From assembly GCA_022813625.1 (NCBI GenBank), contig JAKLMB010000002.1, positions 1,984,001-2,048,000 on the forward strand: DNA of 64,000 bases, written 5' to 3'. The notes below the pieces were generated by a model, which was given only the letters and a program-made list of their open reading frames with translations, did no database searches and had not been told where the DNA came from. Below are positions 10,408 through 21,914 of the stretch, in pieces (the first letter of the stretch is position 1; every line of letters begins with the position of its first letter). The stretch comes from Aaosphaeria pasadenensis. Lineage: Eukaryota; Ascomycota; Dothideomycetes; Pleosporales. The translations under genes were made by a program, and so were the position numbers.

Positions 10408-13400
10408 ATGACCACCCCAGTGGACGATCGACAGGCGTATGATTTGCACATAAACACAGGACAATCGGTCACCTCACCACCACCCCCCTTGGTATCGCCA
10501 TCCCAACACCATCACCAGCAGCCACCATCTCATTCATTGAATCGTCAACGTTCGTCTGATGACGATGGCACCTTTGTCGGGGAGGACGACCCTGTCCAGC
10601 ACCCCAACAACCCTCATCCAACTGGAAGACCACGTGCTGGAAGTCACCTTACCGTCAACACTGACTATGGTCACTCGAGGTCACTCCAATCCCCATCACA
10701 GACACGCGAGCAGGCCAGCAGATTGGACGACGATCTCGCTATGCTCCAGATCGAACGTCAAATCTCGAACCAGGAAGGTATCGCCCGTGAGCAATCCATG
10801 TCACGCTCCATTCGCAAAGAGCGCTCCCGACGCGAGGAGCCCATAGACGAATTCGATGCCGCAACCAATCCACTGCATGAGAAGACCGCGATCTACAAGC
10901 CCCCCGAGAATCCTAATACCAGCATTTCCAAATTCTTCAAGAAGGTCCACAGCTCTGTCTGGATTATTCGCTACTTCATCTATATCATCCCATTGGTTTT
11001 GATCATCCTCATCCCATTGCTTATCGGAGCCCTTCTTTTCCAGGACGCTCATGTTGGTGGGGTTTACCTCGTATGGTTCTGTATATGGCTTGAGATAGTC
11101 TGGCTTACCCTCTGGGCCGGTCGCATCCTTGCCAAATGCCTCCCCTGGCCCATCGGTGTCGTCTCGAGTCTCTTCACGAATAACAGCAAAAAGTGGAGAG
11201 ATATGGGAAAGCAGTTGGAACTCCCGGCCACTCTATTCTTCTGGTGGCTAGCTATCGAGGTCTCCTTCCTACCTACCATGAAGCACCATCACGTCAACGG
11301 AAACTCGGCCACTAAGTCTTGGGAATCGACCATGAACAAAGTCATAGTGGCCATCTTCGTCGGTGTTGTTCTGAACTTCGTAGAGAAGATTATCATCCAG
11401 CTCATTGCGATTAGTTTCCATTTGAGGACCTATGCCGACCGCATCGAGCTCAACAAATTCCAAATTGGAAGTCTGGCCAAACTGTACCGGTATTCGAAAG
11501 AGAAGATTGCCATGGAAGATTCCGAATTCGAACAAACTGGGCCAGCGTCTGGTGCCCGCACCCCCGGCCAATTCGTCAAGGATGCCCAGAAAACCACCAA
11601 AGAAGCCTTCAGCAAATTTGGAGACATGGCTGGAAAGGTGGCAGGCGATTTCACTGGTCGCCAGGTAACTCAGAGCACCCACCCGCAGCAGGTCGTTCTA
11701 GCACTGCTTGGCAGTACCAATGGAAGTCAAGTTCTTGCTCGACGGCTGTACCGTACCTTTGCCCGAGAGGAAACAGAAACCGTTCACTCGGAGGATCTTA
11801 GAAATGCGTTCGATAACGACGATGAAGCCGATGCTGCCTTCCACATGTTCGATAAAGACATGAACGGCGACATATCCATGGAAGAGTTCGAAGCTGTCTG
11901 CGTCGAGATTGGACGAGAGCGAAAGTCCATCACAGCCTCCTTAAAGGATCTCGACTCGGTCGTTAGCAAACTCGACGATGTCTTCATGTTCATTGTCTGT
12001 GTCATCACCATCCTCGTCTTTATCTCTTTGATCTCGACATCCGCAGCTGGTGTCCTAACCTCTGCTGGCTCTGCCGTTCTTGCCCTTTCTTGGCTGTTTT
12101 CTGCCACTGCCCAGGAGTTTCTCCAGTCCGTTGTCTTCGTCTTCGTCAAACACCCTTTCGATGTCGGCGACCGTGTGAGCATCTATGGAAATACCGGAGA
12201 CCTCGGGCGGGGTGATGACTATTTCGTGAAGGAGATCGCGCTTCTGTACACAGAGTTCAAGAAGATGCAGGGTCACGTTGTCCAAGCCCCCAACAGTTAT
12301 TTGAACACGCTTTTCATTCTCAACCAACGAAGATCCGGGGCACTTGCTGAGGCTGTTCCTGTCGTGATCAAGTTCGGCACTACTATCGAACAGATTGATG
12401 CACTTCGTCAGCAGCTCCTCGAGTTCGTACAGTCCGAGAAGCGCGAATATCAGTCCAATATTCTTACTGAGTTGCGGGAAGTATCAGAGGTCCATTCTCT
12501 AACGCTCAATGTCGTCTTTTTCTACAAATCGAACTGGCAGAATGAATTGCTCCGCCTTCAGCGCCGCAACAAGTTCATCTGCGCCCTCATGGTGTCCATG
12601 CAAGAGTGTGGAATCGAAGGCCCGCGCATGAGGTATCCCGGCCAGAAAGAATCTTTCCCTGTGTATCTGCAGAATATACCTCACGTCGCGACTCCTGGCG
12701 CTGGCGTTAGTGGTACCCCAGATAACCCACAGGGCAATGTTCGCGGCGAAGAGCCTCGAGATGAATGCATCGTTCCTCCACCGCCTGATGCGACTGGCAG
12801 TGTTCCTCCTAGACGCCATGGTTCCATCCTTCGCAACGGCTCCACACGGCCCCGTGGCGAGTCAATGGCAGCGATGGGTCGTCGTGTGGATTTCTCCCTT
12901 GGTATGCGAGACATTTCGGCTGGCAATATGACTGGCGACGTGTTTGAAGATCGAGAGTCCAACGAAAGGGCCAGGGAAGCTGTCATCAGAGTCACTTCAC
13001 CGTCACGACACTCCCAAGACCGTTCACGGACTTCCCACGACACCGCGCGCTCCACGTCTATTGCCGATCGGCCGAGTCGACAATTTGGCAGTCTTCATCG
13101 CGTCAACACTGATAGCAGCCAGGCTCGCGATCGAAGCAATCATCGCAATCGCTTTTTCGGTCGTGGTTTCCGGACTCATCAGGATGAAGAGTCGGCAATG
13201 GCGGACATTCCAGAAAATGGAAACCCCTCATCGTCTCGAGAGCGTCTTGATCCTCGTTCTGGTCTAGTCAGTCCGAATGCGGTCAAGATGGAAAGCCGGG
13301 AGAATGTAGCCCCCAGATCGTCTGGGGCTTTGCCAGCGACCGCTGATTCCGATGAAACCTTCCATGCACCTCCTCGGGCTCAAACAGACATCTACGAGAT

Positions 13401-13416
13401 GCGACATCTGCGTTGA
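10408..13416 (+). CDS. EF-hand mechanosensitive ion channel of the MscS family (Msy1/Msy2 type)
   Basis: A single uninterrupted 1002-codon frame starts at ATG 10408 (context TTCACCATGAC). The N-terminal 170 residues are Pro/Ser/His-rich and probably disordered. Transmembrane helices follow at about 184-212, 219-242, 272-290 and 311-338. An EF-hand with the loop DKDMNGDISMEE at about 478-489 has all expected calcium ligands. The MscS pore helix and beta domain follow at about 527-700 (STSAAGVLTSAGSAVLALSW, then FDVGDRVSIYG). The C-terminal 240 residues are Arg/Ser-rich and low in structure. In fission yeast Msy1 and Msy2 are ER channels regulating calcium on hypo-osmotic shock; this protein has the same order of parts. 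Which paralogue it is cannot be decided here. Confidence 0.93.
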   Translation: MTTPVDDRQAYDLHINTGQSVTSPPPPLVSPSQHHHQQPPSHSLNRQRSSDDDGTFVGEDDPVQHPNNPHPTGRPRAGSHLTVNTDYGHSRSLQSPSQTREQASRLDDDLAMLQIERQISNQEGIAREQSMSRSIRKERSRREEPIDEFDAATNPLHEKTAIYKPPENPNTSISKFFKKVHSSVWIIRYFIYIIPLVLIILIPLLIGALLFQDAHVGGVYLVWFCIWLEIVWLTLWAGRILAKCLPWPIGVVSSLFTNNSKKWRDMGKQLELPATLFFWWLAIEVSFLPTMKHHHVNGNSATKSWESTMNKVIVAIFVGVVLNFVEKIIIQLIAISFHLRTYADRIELNKFQIGSLAKLYRYSKEKIAMEDSEFEQTGPASGARTPGQFVKDAQKTTKEAFSKFGDMAGKVAGDFTGRQVTQSTHPQQVVLALLGSTNGSQVLARRLYRTFAREETETVHSEDLRNAFDNDDEADAAFHMFDKDMNGDISMEEFEAVCVEIGRERKSITASLKDLDSVVSKLDDVFMFIVCVITILVFISLISTSAAGVLTSAGSAVLALSWLFSATAQEFLQSVVFVFVKHPFDVGDRVSIYGNTGDLGRGDDYFVKEIALLYTEFKKMQGHVVQAPNSYLNTLFILNQRRSGALAEAVPVVIKFGTTIEQIDALRQQLLEFVQSEKREYQSNILTELREVSEVHSLTLNVVFFYKSNWQNELLRLQRRNKFICALMVSMQECGIEGPRMRYPGQKESFPVYLQNIPHVATPGAGVSGTPDNPQGNVRGEEPRDECIVPPPPDATGSVPPRRHGSILRNGSTRPRGESMAAMGRRVDFSLGMRDISAGNMTGDVFEDRESNERAREAVIRVTSPSRHSQDRSRTSHDTARSTSIADRPSRQFGSLHRVNTDSSQARDRSNHRNRFFGRGFRTHQDEESAMADIPENGNPSSSRERLDPRSGLVSPNAVKMESRENVAPRSSGALPATADSDETFHAPPRAQTDIYEMRHLR

Positions 13417-14200
13417 AAACCCTTTCAATCTCTCTTGAGTGATTAGCACTGACACTTTCCGTTCTATGTTTCTTAATTATTTTCCCCCCATTATTGTAAG
13501 CTTTCGGATCATTAGAATGCGAAGATTCTTCTTTCATTTTGAAGGCACAAGGATGGGGGATATTTGATGATGGCGTTCAGTTCCTGGCTTCCAGCCGGAC
13601 TACGATATGGACTCTTGCCCTTGGGACGCAGTTCTTTATATACACGTTGCAAGCAGCAAGAGAATAGATTTGATTAGGAGGCGAGATATAGATTCAAGAC
13701 AAAGAAGAAGATAAAGAATTCATTCCATGTGATTACCTACTTATAGCATACTGCCGGACAGCTTGCGTTAAGCTGGAATGTCTCGTCCTGGCGATCATTG
13801 ACTCAATGATTGATCGTCTAGACAGTTAAAATAACATATGACAGGTGAGGAGTTGCAGTATGGATGATAACAGGTACCTAGATACCAACCAAGGTAATTA
13901 CGTGATATCTATGGGATACTTGGAACGTTCAACGGGTAAACCCCAAACTTTCATCCATGGGACGACAGCCGACCAGCCTCCACGGGACGGGCACGACGGG
14001 CACTTGGGCGAACAGGGACAGGGCCACGTTTGACCGTTCTGGGACGCGCGGTGGTCTGTGCCGCGCTTGCCAAATAAACATGCCCCGCTAAACTCCAACA
14101 CCTCACCGCTCTCAACGACCAGAAAACTCACCAACTCCCCTTGATCTTGCGCTTCCACTCCTACTATCTGTTTGACACAGTATAGAAGACCTAATTCACC
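13417..14200. other. intergenic region, channel 3' UTR and alpha-tubulin promoter
   Basis: No gene is seen. The left part is presumably 3' UTR. The stretch about 14040-14200 immediately upstream of the tubulin ATG is C/T/A-rich, as in a fungal 5' leader. Confidence 0.5.
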
Positions 14201-16057
14201 ATGCGCGGAGAGGTACGTTTCCCTCAATTGAAACCCAATCTCTCGTCCCAGAACTCGCATACCTTGGAACCCCCGCTATCCTTCCCCCTGGACCAACGTA
14301 AACTTCAGCTACTGATGCTTTGAACCTCTAGATTTGCCACCTCCACATCGGCCAGGCTGGTACGCAGCTCGGAAACAGTGCCTGGGAGCTGTACGGAACC
14401 CCATATACTCGCATAGAGTCTGTCCACAAGCCTTGTCAACTTGCTGACCGTGAGCAGCTACCTTTTGGAACATGGTCTGAAGGCAGACGGACGTCCAGAC
14501 CCCGATGCTAAGGACCTCGCCGAGGGAGGTACCTATGAAACCTTCTTCACCGAGACCGGCAGTGGCAAATACGTGCCTCGTTCCATCTTCGTCGACTTGG
14601 ACCCATCCCCTATTGACGAGATCCGAACCGGTACCTACCGTCAACTGTTCCACCCGGAGCTTTTGATCAGTGGCAAGGAAGATGCGGCCAACAATTGTAT
14701 GTCATTGCGACGTTGAGATAAGACTCTCACTAATGATATTGATTAGATGCCCGTGGTCACTACACCATTGGCAAGGAGATGGTCGATAGTGTCATCGATC
14801 GTATTCGTCGCGTTGCTGGTCAGTAGTCGAGCCATTCTCGGTGATGCCCGTGTCTAATTGATGACCTGCAGATAACTGCTCTTCCCTCCAGGGATTCTTG
14901 ATCTTCCACTCCTTTGGTGGAGGAACTGGATCTGGTTTCGGAGCCCTTCTTCTCGAGCGCCTCTCCACCGATTACGGCAAGAAGTGCAAGCTTGAGTTTG
15001 CCGTTTACCCAGCTCCCCGTGTCTCCACCTCCGTGGTCGAACCATACAACGCTGTTCTTTCTACCCACAGCACTATCGAGAACTCCGATTGCACGTTCCT
15101 TGTTGACAACGAGGCTGTCTATGACATCTGCCGCCGTAGCTTGGACATTCCTCGACCCAATTACGAGCACTTGAACCGTTTGATCGCGCAGGTCGTTAGC
15201 TCAATCACTTCCAGTCTCCGTTTTGACGGCGCCCTCAACGTCGATCTGAACGAGTTCCAGACCAACTTGGTCCCATACCCTCGTATCCACTACCCCTTGA
15301 TCAGCTATGCCCCGGTCATCTCTGCCAAGAAGAGCTCCCACGAGAGCTTCAAGGTCAGCGACCTTACCTTCCAGTGTAAGTACACTCCATGGAACCCCGG
15401 CTGATTGTTTCCCAACCCCTTTCTGTCTATGATTGATGTTGGATCGATGTCTTTACATGGATTGCGCTAACCAAGCTCAGGCTTCGAGCCCAACAACCAG
15501 ATGGTTGTCTGCGATCCACGAAACGGCAAGTACATGGCTGTTGCTCTGTTGTACCGTGGTGACATCGTTCCTCGTGACTGCAATGCGGCTGCTGGAGCTC
15601 TCAAGGCCAAGTCTTCTTTCAACCTCGTCGAGTGGTGCCCAACTGGATTCAAGCTTGGTATCAACTACACCAAGTGAGTGCTACCCATTCCCTAAAGCCC
15701 ATGCTGTCGCTAAATCAATATAGGCCTATCAGTGTCCCTGGAAGCGAGTTGGCCTCTGTTGACCGCAGTGTTGCCATGCTTAGCAACACCACTGCCATCG
15801 CCGAGGCATGGTCTCGTCTTGACCACAAGTTCGATCTCATGTACTCTAAGCGTGCCTTCGTCCACTGGTACGTCGGTGAAGGCATGGAGGAAGGCGAATT
15901 CTCTGAAGCCCGCGAGGATTTGGCAGCACTTGAGAAAGATTACGAAGTAAAGTTTTCCTGTTTTCCCAACTTTTTTAAGCTTGGTGTTGGCTAACAATGT
16001 GTTCAGGAGGTCGCCAGCGACTCTTTGGATGAGGAGGTTGAAGAGGGAGAGTACTAA
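14201..16057 (+). CDS. alpha-tubulin
   Basis: Eight exons: 14201-14212, 14332-14390, 14458-14696, 14747-14818, 14872-15375, 15481-15673, 15724-15946 and 16007-16057. They join to 450 residues with every junction in frame. The protein is alpha-tubulin: N-terminal MRGEICHLHIGQAGTQ (alpha-type start after a 4-codon first exon), the GTP-binding GGGTGSG tubulin signature, and an acidic C-terminal tail ending EEGEY with the terminal Tyr. Residue 40 is Asp, so the acetylated Lys40 of animal alpha-tubulin is absent, as is common in fungi. It pairs with beta-tubulin in microtubules. Introns range from about 49 to 119 nt. Whether it corresponds to tubA or tubB of Aspergillus cannot be settled by eye. 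Confidence 0.96.
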
Positions 16058-16385
16058 GCGAATACCCTCAGGGATCTCTTGAATCGAGCCTATGATTGGC
16101 CTGGATATGTCGATGGACTGCGAGTATATATGATTAGCTGGTCGTCTATGGCCACGCTTGAAGTGAAGGAATAGTTATTTGCTTACATTCTATGTGTGAT
16201 GGACTTGCTCATTTTGCGGTGTTTGGCAGCGTTCCGCAGTCTGGATTTCTCGTATGACGCATCGTATATAGGTCCATTCTGATGGTGCTCCATGCTGCGA
16301 GATTCTTTGCGAGCGATTTGCCGCGCAAGGTGCAGTCATTCCTGCACTAGCGACGAGAAGGCATATCGTGCATTGATGATACTGT

Positions 16386-16549
16386 GATGTCGGGCTGGCC
16401 CTTGCTAGTATTTCATGCCTACAACAGTGCATTCGCGAGTTTTATCGCAAAGAGTTAAGACTGTTTGCTGGCTACAATATACTTTTGAGTTAGGTATAGA
16501 AGATACATGAAGCTGGCAGGTGGGCAGCCCGACGTGCCAACCCTCTGTA
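16386..16549. repeat. small inverted-repeat element, copy 1 (MITE-like)
   Basis: About 164 bp that align along their length with 18587-18774. The right end (about 16522-16549) contains CAGCCCGACGTGCCAACC followed by CTCTGTA. The left end keeps only the inner part of the inverted repeat (GTCGGGCTGGCC), so this copy is truncated or diverged at its left terminus. Shared internal words include ATGCCTACAACAGTG and GGTATAGAAGATACATGAAG. There is no coding capacity. It ends 170 bp before the questin-oxidase-like start. Confidence 0.75.
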
Positions 16550-16719
16550 CCACTGGGGGAAGGTTGACGTTGTTGTTCCCCCACACGGCATTAATACTGA
16601 AATGGAAAGGTGCAGTTGACTCAATCTGTATTAGCCATCCACCCATCATATCTAGCTCTGTTCATTCACAGCGGGGCTCAACCTCGACTCGCACGACTGT
16701 CACCTTGCAGTTGTCAAAT

Positions 16720-18221
16720 ATGTTCCAATTGCCTACAATAAAGTTTCCATTCCTAAGATCCTGGGGTGAGAATCATGTCAGCATCGATCTTCCATCTGTT
16801 CCGATCCACGATGTCGAGCTAGCTCCGGAGAAGAGGGCGCGGACACTCAAGCACCTCATCAAAGCCAACCACGCCAACCATTCCGTCATATACCACGAGC
16901 TACGCTTCCACAACCACACACCTCACGTAAGCCTCTTGCTGTGGACATTGCGCATTTGGCTGCAGCTACTAAAAGACGTGCAAAGATTCTGGGATCCGCA
17001 TACATCTTGGGTGCAACGCGCGAGCATCTGATAGAGATCTACGAGAAAGAAGCCGAGGAGCTTGAACCATGGCATGATTCGCCAGGCGAGATCTCACAGG
17101 ACGATTGGAGGAAATTTCTTGGCAAGAGAGAGTATCCGCTCCCAGGCCATAAGACAGATGGGCGCGTCGGTGACATATAAACAGATACCAGCGAGCTTTT
17201 GTGGATTTCTTCGAAGATCAACTTGTGTTGAGGAAATACGACTGGAAAGCTCTCCTCAACGAATATCTATTCGAGGGAGAGGAGCCACTGATCAACGGGC
17301 TAATATCAGGACGTGAGTACGGGGAGTAGGATCACTCCGTCAAAAGCTTGTACTAACGATTTACCTAGTCGGACATCCTCTCATACACCTTGGATATGCT
17401 TACGAGCTCGATTCACGAACCGTTGCGATTGAAGCATTAGCGTTGGGTACATGCTTCTACAGCTCTCTACATAAATATCTAGACGATCCATCCTACACGA
17501 AACCGAGTCCCGTCCACTATTCTTCGCTATACGACATATTGAAAAAGGTCAAGGAGGATGCACGGTTCGATGGTTTATATGACCATCGTAGTGGCGATAT
17601 TTCAAAATTACTCGAGGAGAGAGAGGACGTATTCTTGGAGTACTGGAATGCCTGGGAGCTTACCAACCCCACTGAGCAGTTTCGACATTCCCAAGAGGCT
17701 GCTGTTGCGATTTTGGTCGGGACGGAGCCACCAGAGCAAACCAAGTTCGATTTCTTCCTCTGTCACCTACTTACCTCCTCGCACGCCGTGCGCATTCTGT
17801 TGCCTCTGATACCGGCTAAACATCACATCAACCTTGTTCGTCAATGGTGGCTATTCACGCTTGCGGTATACATCGCTCAGACAAGACCTGAGATCAAGCG
17901 GGACGTCATCTCGAATTACGACCTGGCAGGCAGAGACTGGAAGTTTGTGGTCGACAAAGCGCTCCATTCGGGGCATTCGTTGGATGCACATTTTACTAAA
18001 GGTAGGTTCCGGCCCTTTGGATCGTAATTGTGCGCGCGCATTCCTATAATGTTCACTGACACCTCGTAGCATTGCGGTCCATGCAAGTTGCTTCGGATAC
18101 CTGGGGCGACGAGTCCCAATATTATCTCAAAGCTGCGGTGAAGTTTGCGAATGAGTTTGGGGGCTGGGCAGGCTTCAGCGCCAGTGGTGTAGAGTACGAT
18201 TATCCCGAGCAGATACAATAA
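16720..18221 (+). CDS. questin-oxidase-like protein (DUF4243 family)
   Basis: Five exons, 16720-16926, 16986-17131, 17185-17312, 17369-18001 and 18070-18221, join to 421 residues. The protein matches the questin oxidase-like family (AflY/HypA and MdpL relatives). Recognisable segments are NHAN..VIYHELRFHNH.PH, ILGSAYILGA, the ELEPW..SPGEI block, YQRAFVDFFED, and the GLISGLGHPLIHLGYAYE core, which holds His residues likely to bind a cofactor. Characterised members carry out Baeyer-Villiger-like oxidative ring opening of anthraquinones such as questin, in polyketide pathways. No polyketide synthase lies in this window, so the substrate is unknown and it may be a stand-alone paralogue. The first intron has a near-consensus TACTAAA branch site. 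The frame is open upstream into the flanking repeat, so the start at 16720 is an inference. Confidence 0.85.
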
Positions 18222-18586
18222 CTGGGGACAGGATCAAAATTGAGGGCATCGGAATGATGACAAAATCGAATAACCCGTCAACTCGTGGTAGCGACAGTGT
18301 GAGCAACAACAACGACAGCGACGTCATCAGCCACCAGCACTTGCAGGGGTAGCAGGATTTATTTATTTTTCTACTTTGGACGGGATGTACTCGTATGATC
18401 ATGCTCATACTACAATTATTTTTGGTGTACCTAAACTTAGAAGATGACAACTACCTAATTGCAGGGTAAAGCAAGGCATGGGAAGCAAGAGATGATCATG
18501 ACGAGGCTGGATGTAAAAACCACCATGTCATGCTCAAGCCCATGCCCACCTCATTAGGTAAGTAAGTGAAGTAAGGTACAGAGGCA
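18222..18586. other. intergenic region between questin-oxidase-like gene and repeat copy 2
   Basis: Nothing recognisable was found. It is presumably 3' UTR followed by unannotated sequence. Confidence 0.45.
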
Positions 18587-18774
18587 CAGAGGGTTGGCAC
18601 GTCGGGCTGACCCCATGCTACGAGTAGTATTTTATGCCTACAACAGTGTCTTAGCAAGGTTTATCGCAAGCAGTCAAGATTATTTACTGGCTACAGTATA
18701 TTCTTAAGTAGACACTTTAGGTATAGAAGATACATGAAGTTAGCAGGTGGCCAGCCCGACGTGCCAACCCTCAG
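18587..18774. repeat. small inverted-repeat element, copy 2 (MITE-like)
   Basis: About 188 bp with terminal inverted repeats of about 24 bp. The left arm is GAGGGTTGGCACGTCGGGCT plus GACC (18589-18612) and the right arm is its complement with one mismatch (18749-18772). It lies in the same orientation as copy 1 at 16386-16549 and shares most of its interior. It has no open reading frame. The size, terminal repeats and copy number fit a non-autonomous DNA transposon; a clear target-site duplication is not visible, although TA follows the right end in both copies. Confidence 0.78.
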
Positions 18775-21700
18775 TAGATTGGAGAGGTTTCTTGGTGCAA
18801 GCGTGGAAGAGATTTTGAAATGTATGTGCAGGCAGGTCAGCCAAGATTGACGGGTCTGCTTACAAAGTGTGTATGTACATGCAGTTGTCATGGGATCAGG
18901 GACAAGAAGATGAATCGGAGGAGAGAAGATCATGTTGATATGTGTGGAATCGAATTTCTGTTGACAGAACAGTATGGGGCGCCCTAGATTAGTACATTAT
19001 TAGTCATGCATGTGAAGTTGCGCCATTGAGAAAAGGTGAGAGGACTCAGGACGCAGAAGTCTACACAGCAGGCATGTGCAGGTACGTAGGTACACATGCG
19101 ACGAGTAGGAGAGAGGAGAGAGAGACCGAGGCTAAAAGCGCAGGTCCTTGTAGGTTTCGGTGGGTGGGTGGGCAAACTCTTGTCCTGCAGGGGAATTAGA
19201 TCAAGCATTCTGGGCACATTGTATGTACGTAAATACATATGATATGTAGTACCTATGTACTTGTACGAAGGGAATGTGCTCCAAGAGATGTGTACCATAG
19301 TTACCTACATAGTACGGCAGTACTTGTACAGGTGCATACATTGATTGACATTACAAGTAGTTATTGCAGCCGATAAAAGGAACTTGGTTTTGTTTCGTTT
19401 CGCAGCCCGTACTACATACTCATAATAAGTAGATGGTTTTTGGTGCACAAACTCGCCAATGTTGGGAGGGTAGATGTCGCCGATATTATTATTACAAAGT
19501 AACTATCGAGATCTCCCTCGTAAACACCCACGAGGGAGTTACTACTGTGCTTGTATGGTAACGAGTCATAGACCATGAGGCTGTTGTACTAACTATGGAA
19601 CATGGTATGATTGAGCTATGCTGTGAGCGGAACAGTGCCAACAGGGCGCTGATGTGTCAGCAGCCAAGCTGCAATACTTGCAGTGACGGTGGGAGAACTA
19701 TGAATTAGTAACGATAAGTGTGTATGGAGCATCTGTTACGTAGACTGGATTGGGTGGCTTTTCGATAGAGATGGGTGAAAGGAAATGAAACGAAAAGGAG
19801 GTTAAGAATATTAATAACCACCAAGGAATTTTTGTTACAATTACGCCGTATCGTGGCACCAAAATCCAATCACGACCAGGCCGCCACAGCGATGGGCTTA
19901 AAGATATGAACAAACTGCATGTACATATGTAGTACAATGTAATGGTGTGTGTGGCGTACGTGTTGACCGCGTGCGTGCATACAATATTGTGTCACAGTAT
20001 GGACACCATGTTCGGTTGGTCGGTTGCAGGAGACAGAGCATTGACTAGAAGAGACGGAATGTACGGAGTAAGCTGAGGGTTTGATTGGGAGCGGAAATGG
20101 AAGATATATTCCAATTATTAATTGAAAGTGAAACTATCGATCTGAGGGCTGCCCAAATGGAATGGGAATTGGAATGGGAAAGTGAAATCCTGATGGCATT
20201 CTCTGGTGAATTGGTTACTGCATGTGGGAGAGGCACTGCATGTTTTTACCTACCTCGTAACTGTACGTACAGCACAGCGCAATGCAGTCCTTTCTTCTGA
20301 TTGGTAGTGTCGTGTCGATGTAGCAGGGGACGATGTTAATTTTAACAGATGATAAAAAGATATATTCTAGTATGGAGTACCCTCATACCTATGAGGCTCC
20401 TTTCTTCCAAGGACGAGTGCTCCTTAGATAATCGTTGAACAAGGGAACTATCAAGTTACAGGTAATAGCTGTAATAGGTGCGAGTATTATTGATTGACTA
20501 CTCTGTACTCCGTAACTATACTCCTATGAATCAATTAGGGATTACATACATATTATTGAAAGACGGAATCATGATCTCACCGGGGATGAACGGAAAGGAA
20601 GCAGGTATATCCTTGTCCTTTGGGAAAGAAGAGTTGCTGACGTCGAGCTGACGCATGGAAAACTAAGCTTGTTTTAGCTTCGGCCTGAGACCTACAGAGA
20701 CCTACAATTGTCGTACATTATACAGGATTAGTCCAGTCCAGTCCGGGACATCAGATCAGTACGAGTATGATTGACTATGAATGGGATGATCGCTTCATCG
20801 ACTCATCGGGGATATCACAGCCTGGTGGTGTTGGGGTGGTTGGTCTACCACATCGTCCTACTTGATGATTATACTGTATGTACGGAGTATGAACGTGCGT
20901 ACTACAAAGGTACGTAACATAGTATACACACGTCAGTACTCCATAGTCCTACCCATACAAGCAATTGTAACTAATCCCTTTGAGCACATAGTATCTACAT
21001 ATGTAGGTAGGTGTTTCCAGGGTAGCTGACCCAGTACTACCACCACCTACCCTACCAGTACTCGTAGCTTACCTTGATTCGCAGCGAACTACTTAATGTA
21101 TGCAGCTCGCCTTGCCTTACTTGACCACGAGTATATAACTCATTGTTAGTGTATGTGTATGTGTGTGATTGTGACTGTGACTGTGATTATGTGCGCAATT
21201 GGTGTATGGTGTCGTGTATGGTGTAGTGTATTGATTGTGTTGTGTACTAGCTGCTACCCCCCCAACCTCATAAACAAAGACGATGATTATTACATTACAA
21301 GTCCCTCATGCGTACATACACATACACATAATACATGTCAACCGAATACAATAACCACCTAAATTCGAATAGTTATGGATGGTTACCGTTGGTTTACTAA
21401 TCCGCCGACGTCTGACAGCCCTCTTTTCTTGCCTTTGTTACTACTACAGTAGTTACTACTTTGTGCTCCGTAGCTTAATCGTTAAATAACCCCTCCTACC
21501 TATACTTGGTAGTGAGTGACGGTAATTACCATCCTCCCATCCTCCCCACACGCTTTGGGCTGCACTCGCTACGAGCAGTATTTCACTTACATACTCCTCC
21601 TCGTCCCCATTCTTCCTCTCATCTCACAATTCCCTCTTCTTTCTCCCTCCTCTTTCCTCTCTGTAGACCTGCGGCTCGCTTCTACTCTCCCCTCCCCTCG

Positions 21701-21914
21701 CACACACTCACATTGCCTCCCTCTTTCCGTTCCCCTTCCCCCCTCAACCCCTCTCCAAACCATCAGAGGTACGTTAGCAACGTAAATATCCACCAAATAT
21801 CCTTCCAATCGGGAACACACTCCCCTCCGTGACCTCACTAACATGCCCGCCTTGCCTTCAGGACAATTCCCCGCCATTTCACCCGCGGCTTGCTGAGGGG
21901 GACCTGTTTCCGAC
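18775..21914. other. 3.1-kb gene-poor region upstream of erdS
   Basis: No gene could be supported. TACGGAGTA/TACTCCGTA-type words recur (near 20055, 20505, 20885). Alternating TGTG/TGTATGTG stretches occur around 21145-21240. A long pyrimidine-rich tract at about 21590-21760 is probably the core promoter and 5' leader of erdS. Confidence 0.55.

Noticed and set aside
16507..16719. 71-residue N-terminal extension of the questin-oxidase-like protein
   Set aside because: The frame is open but begins inside the repeat element, and the extension has no resemblance to family members, so the ATG at 16720 is preferred.
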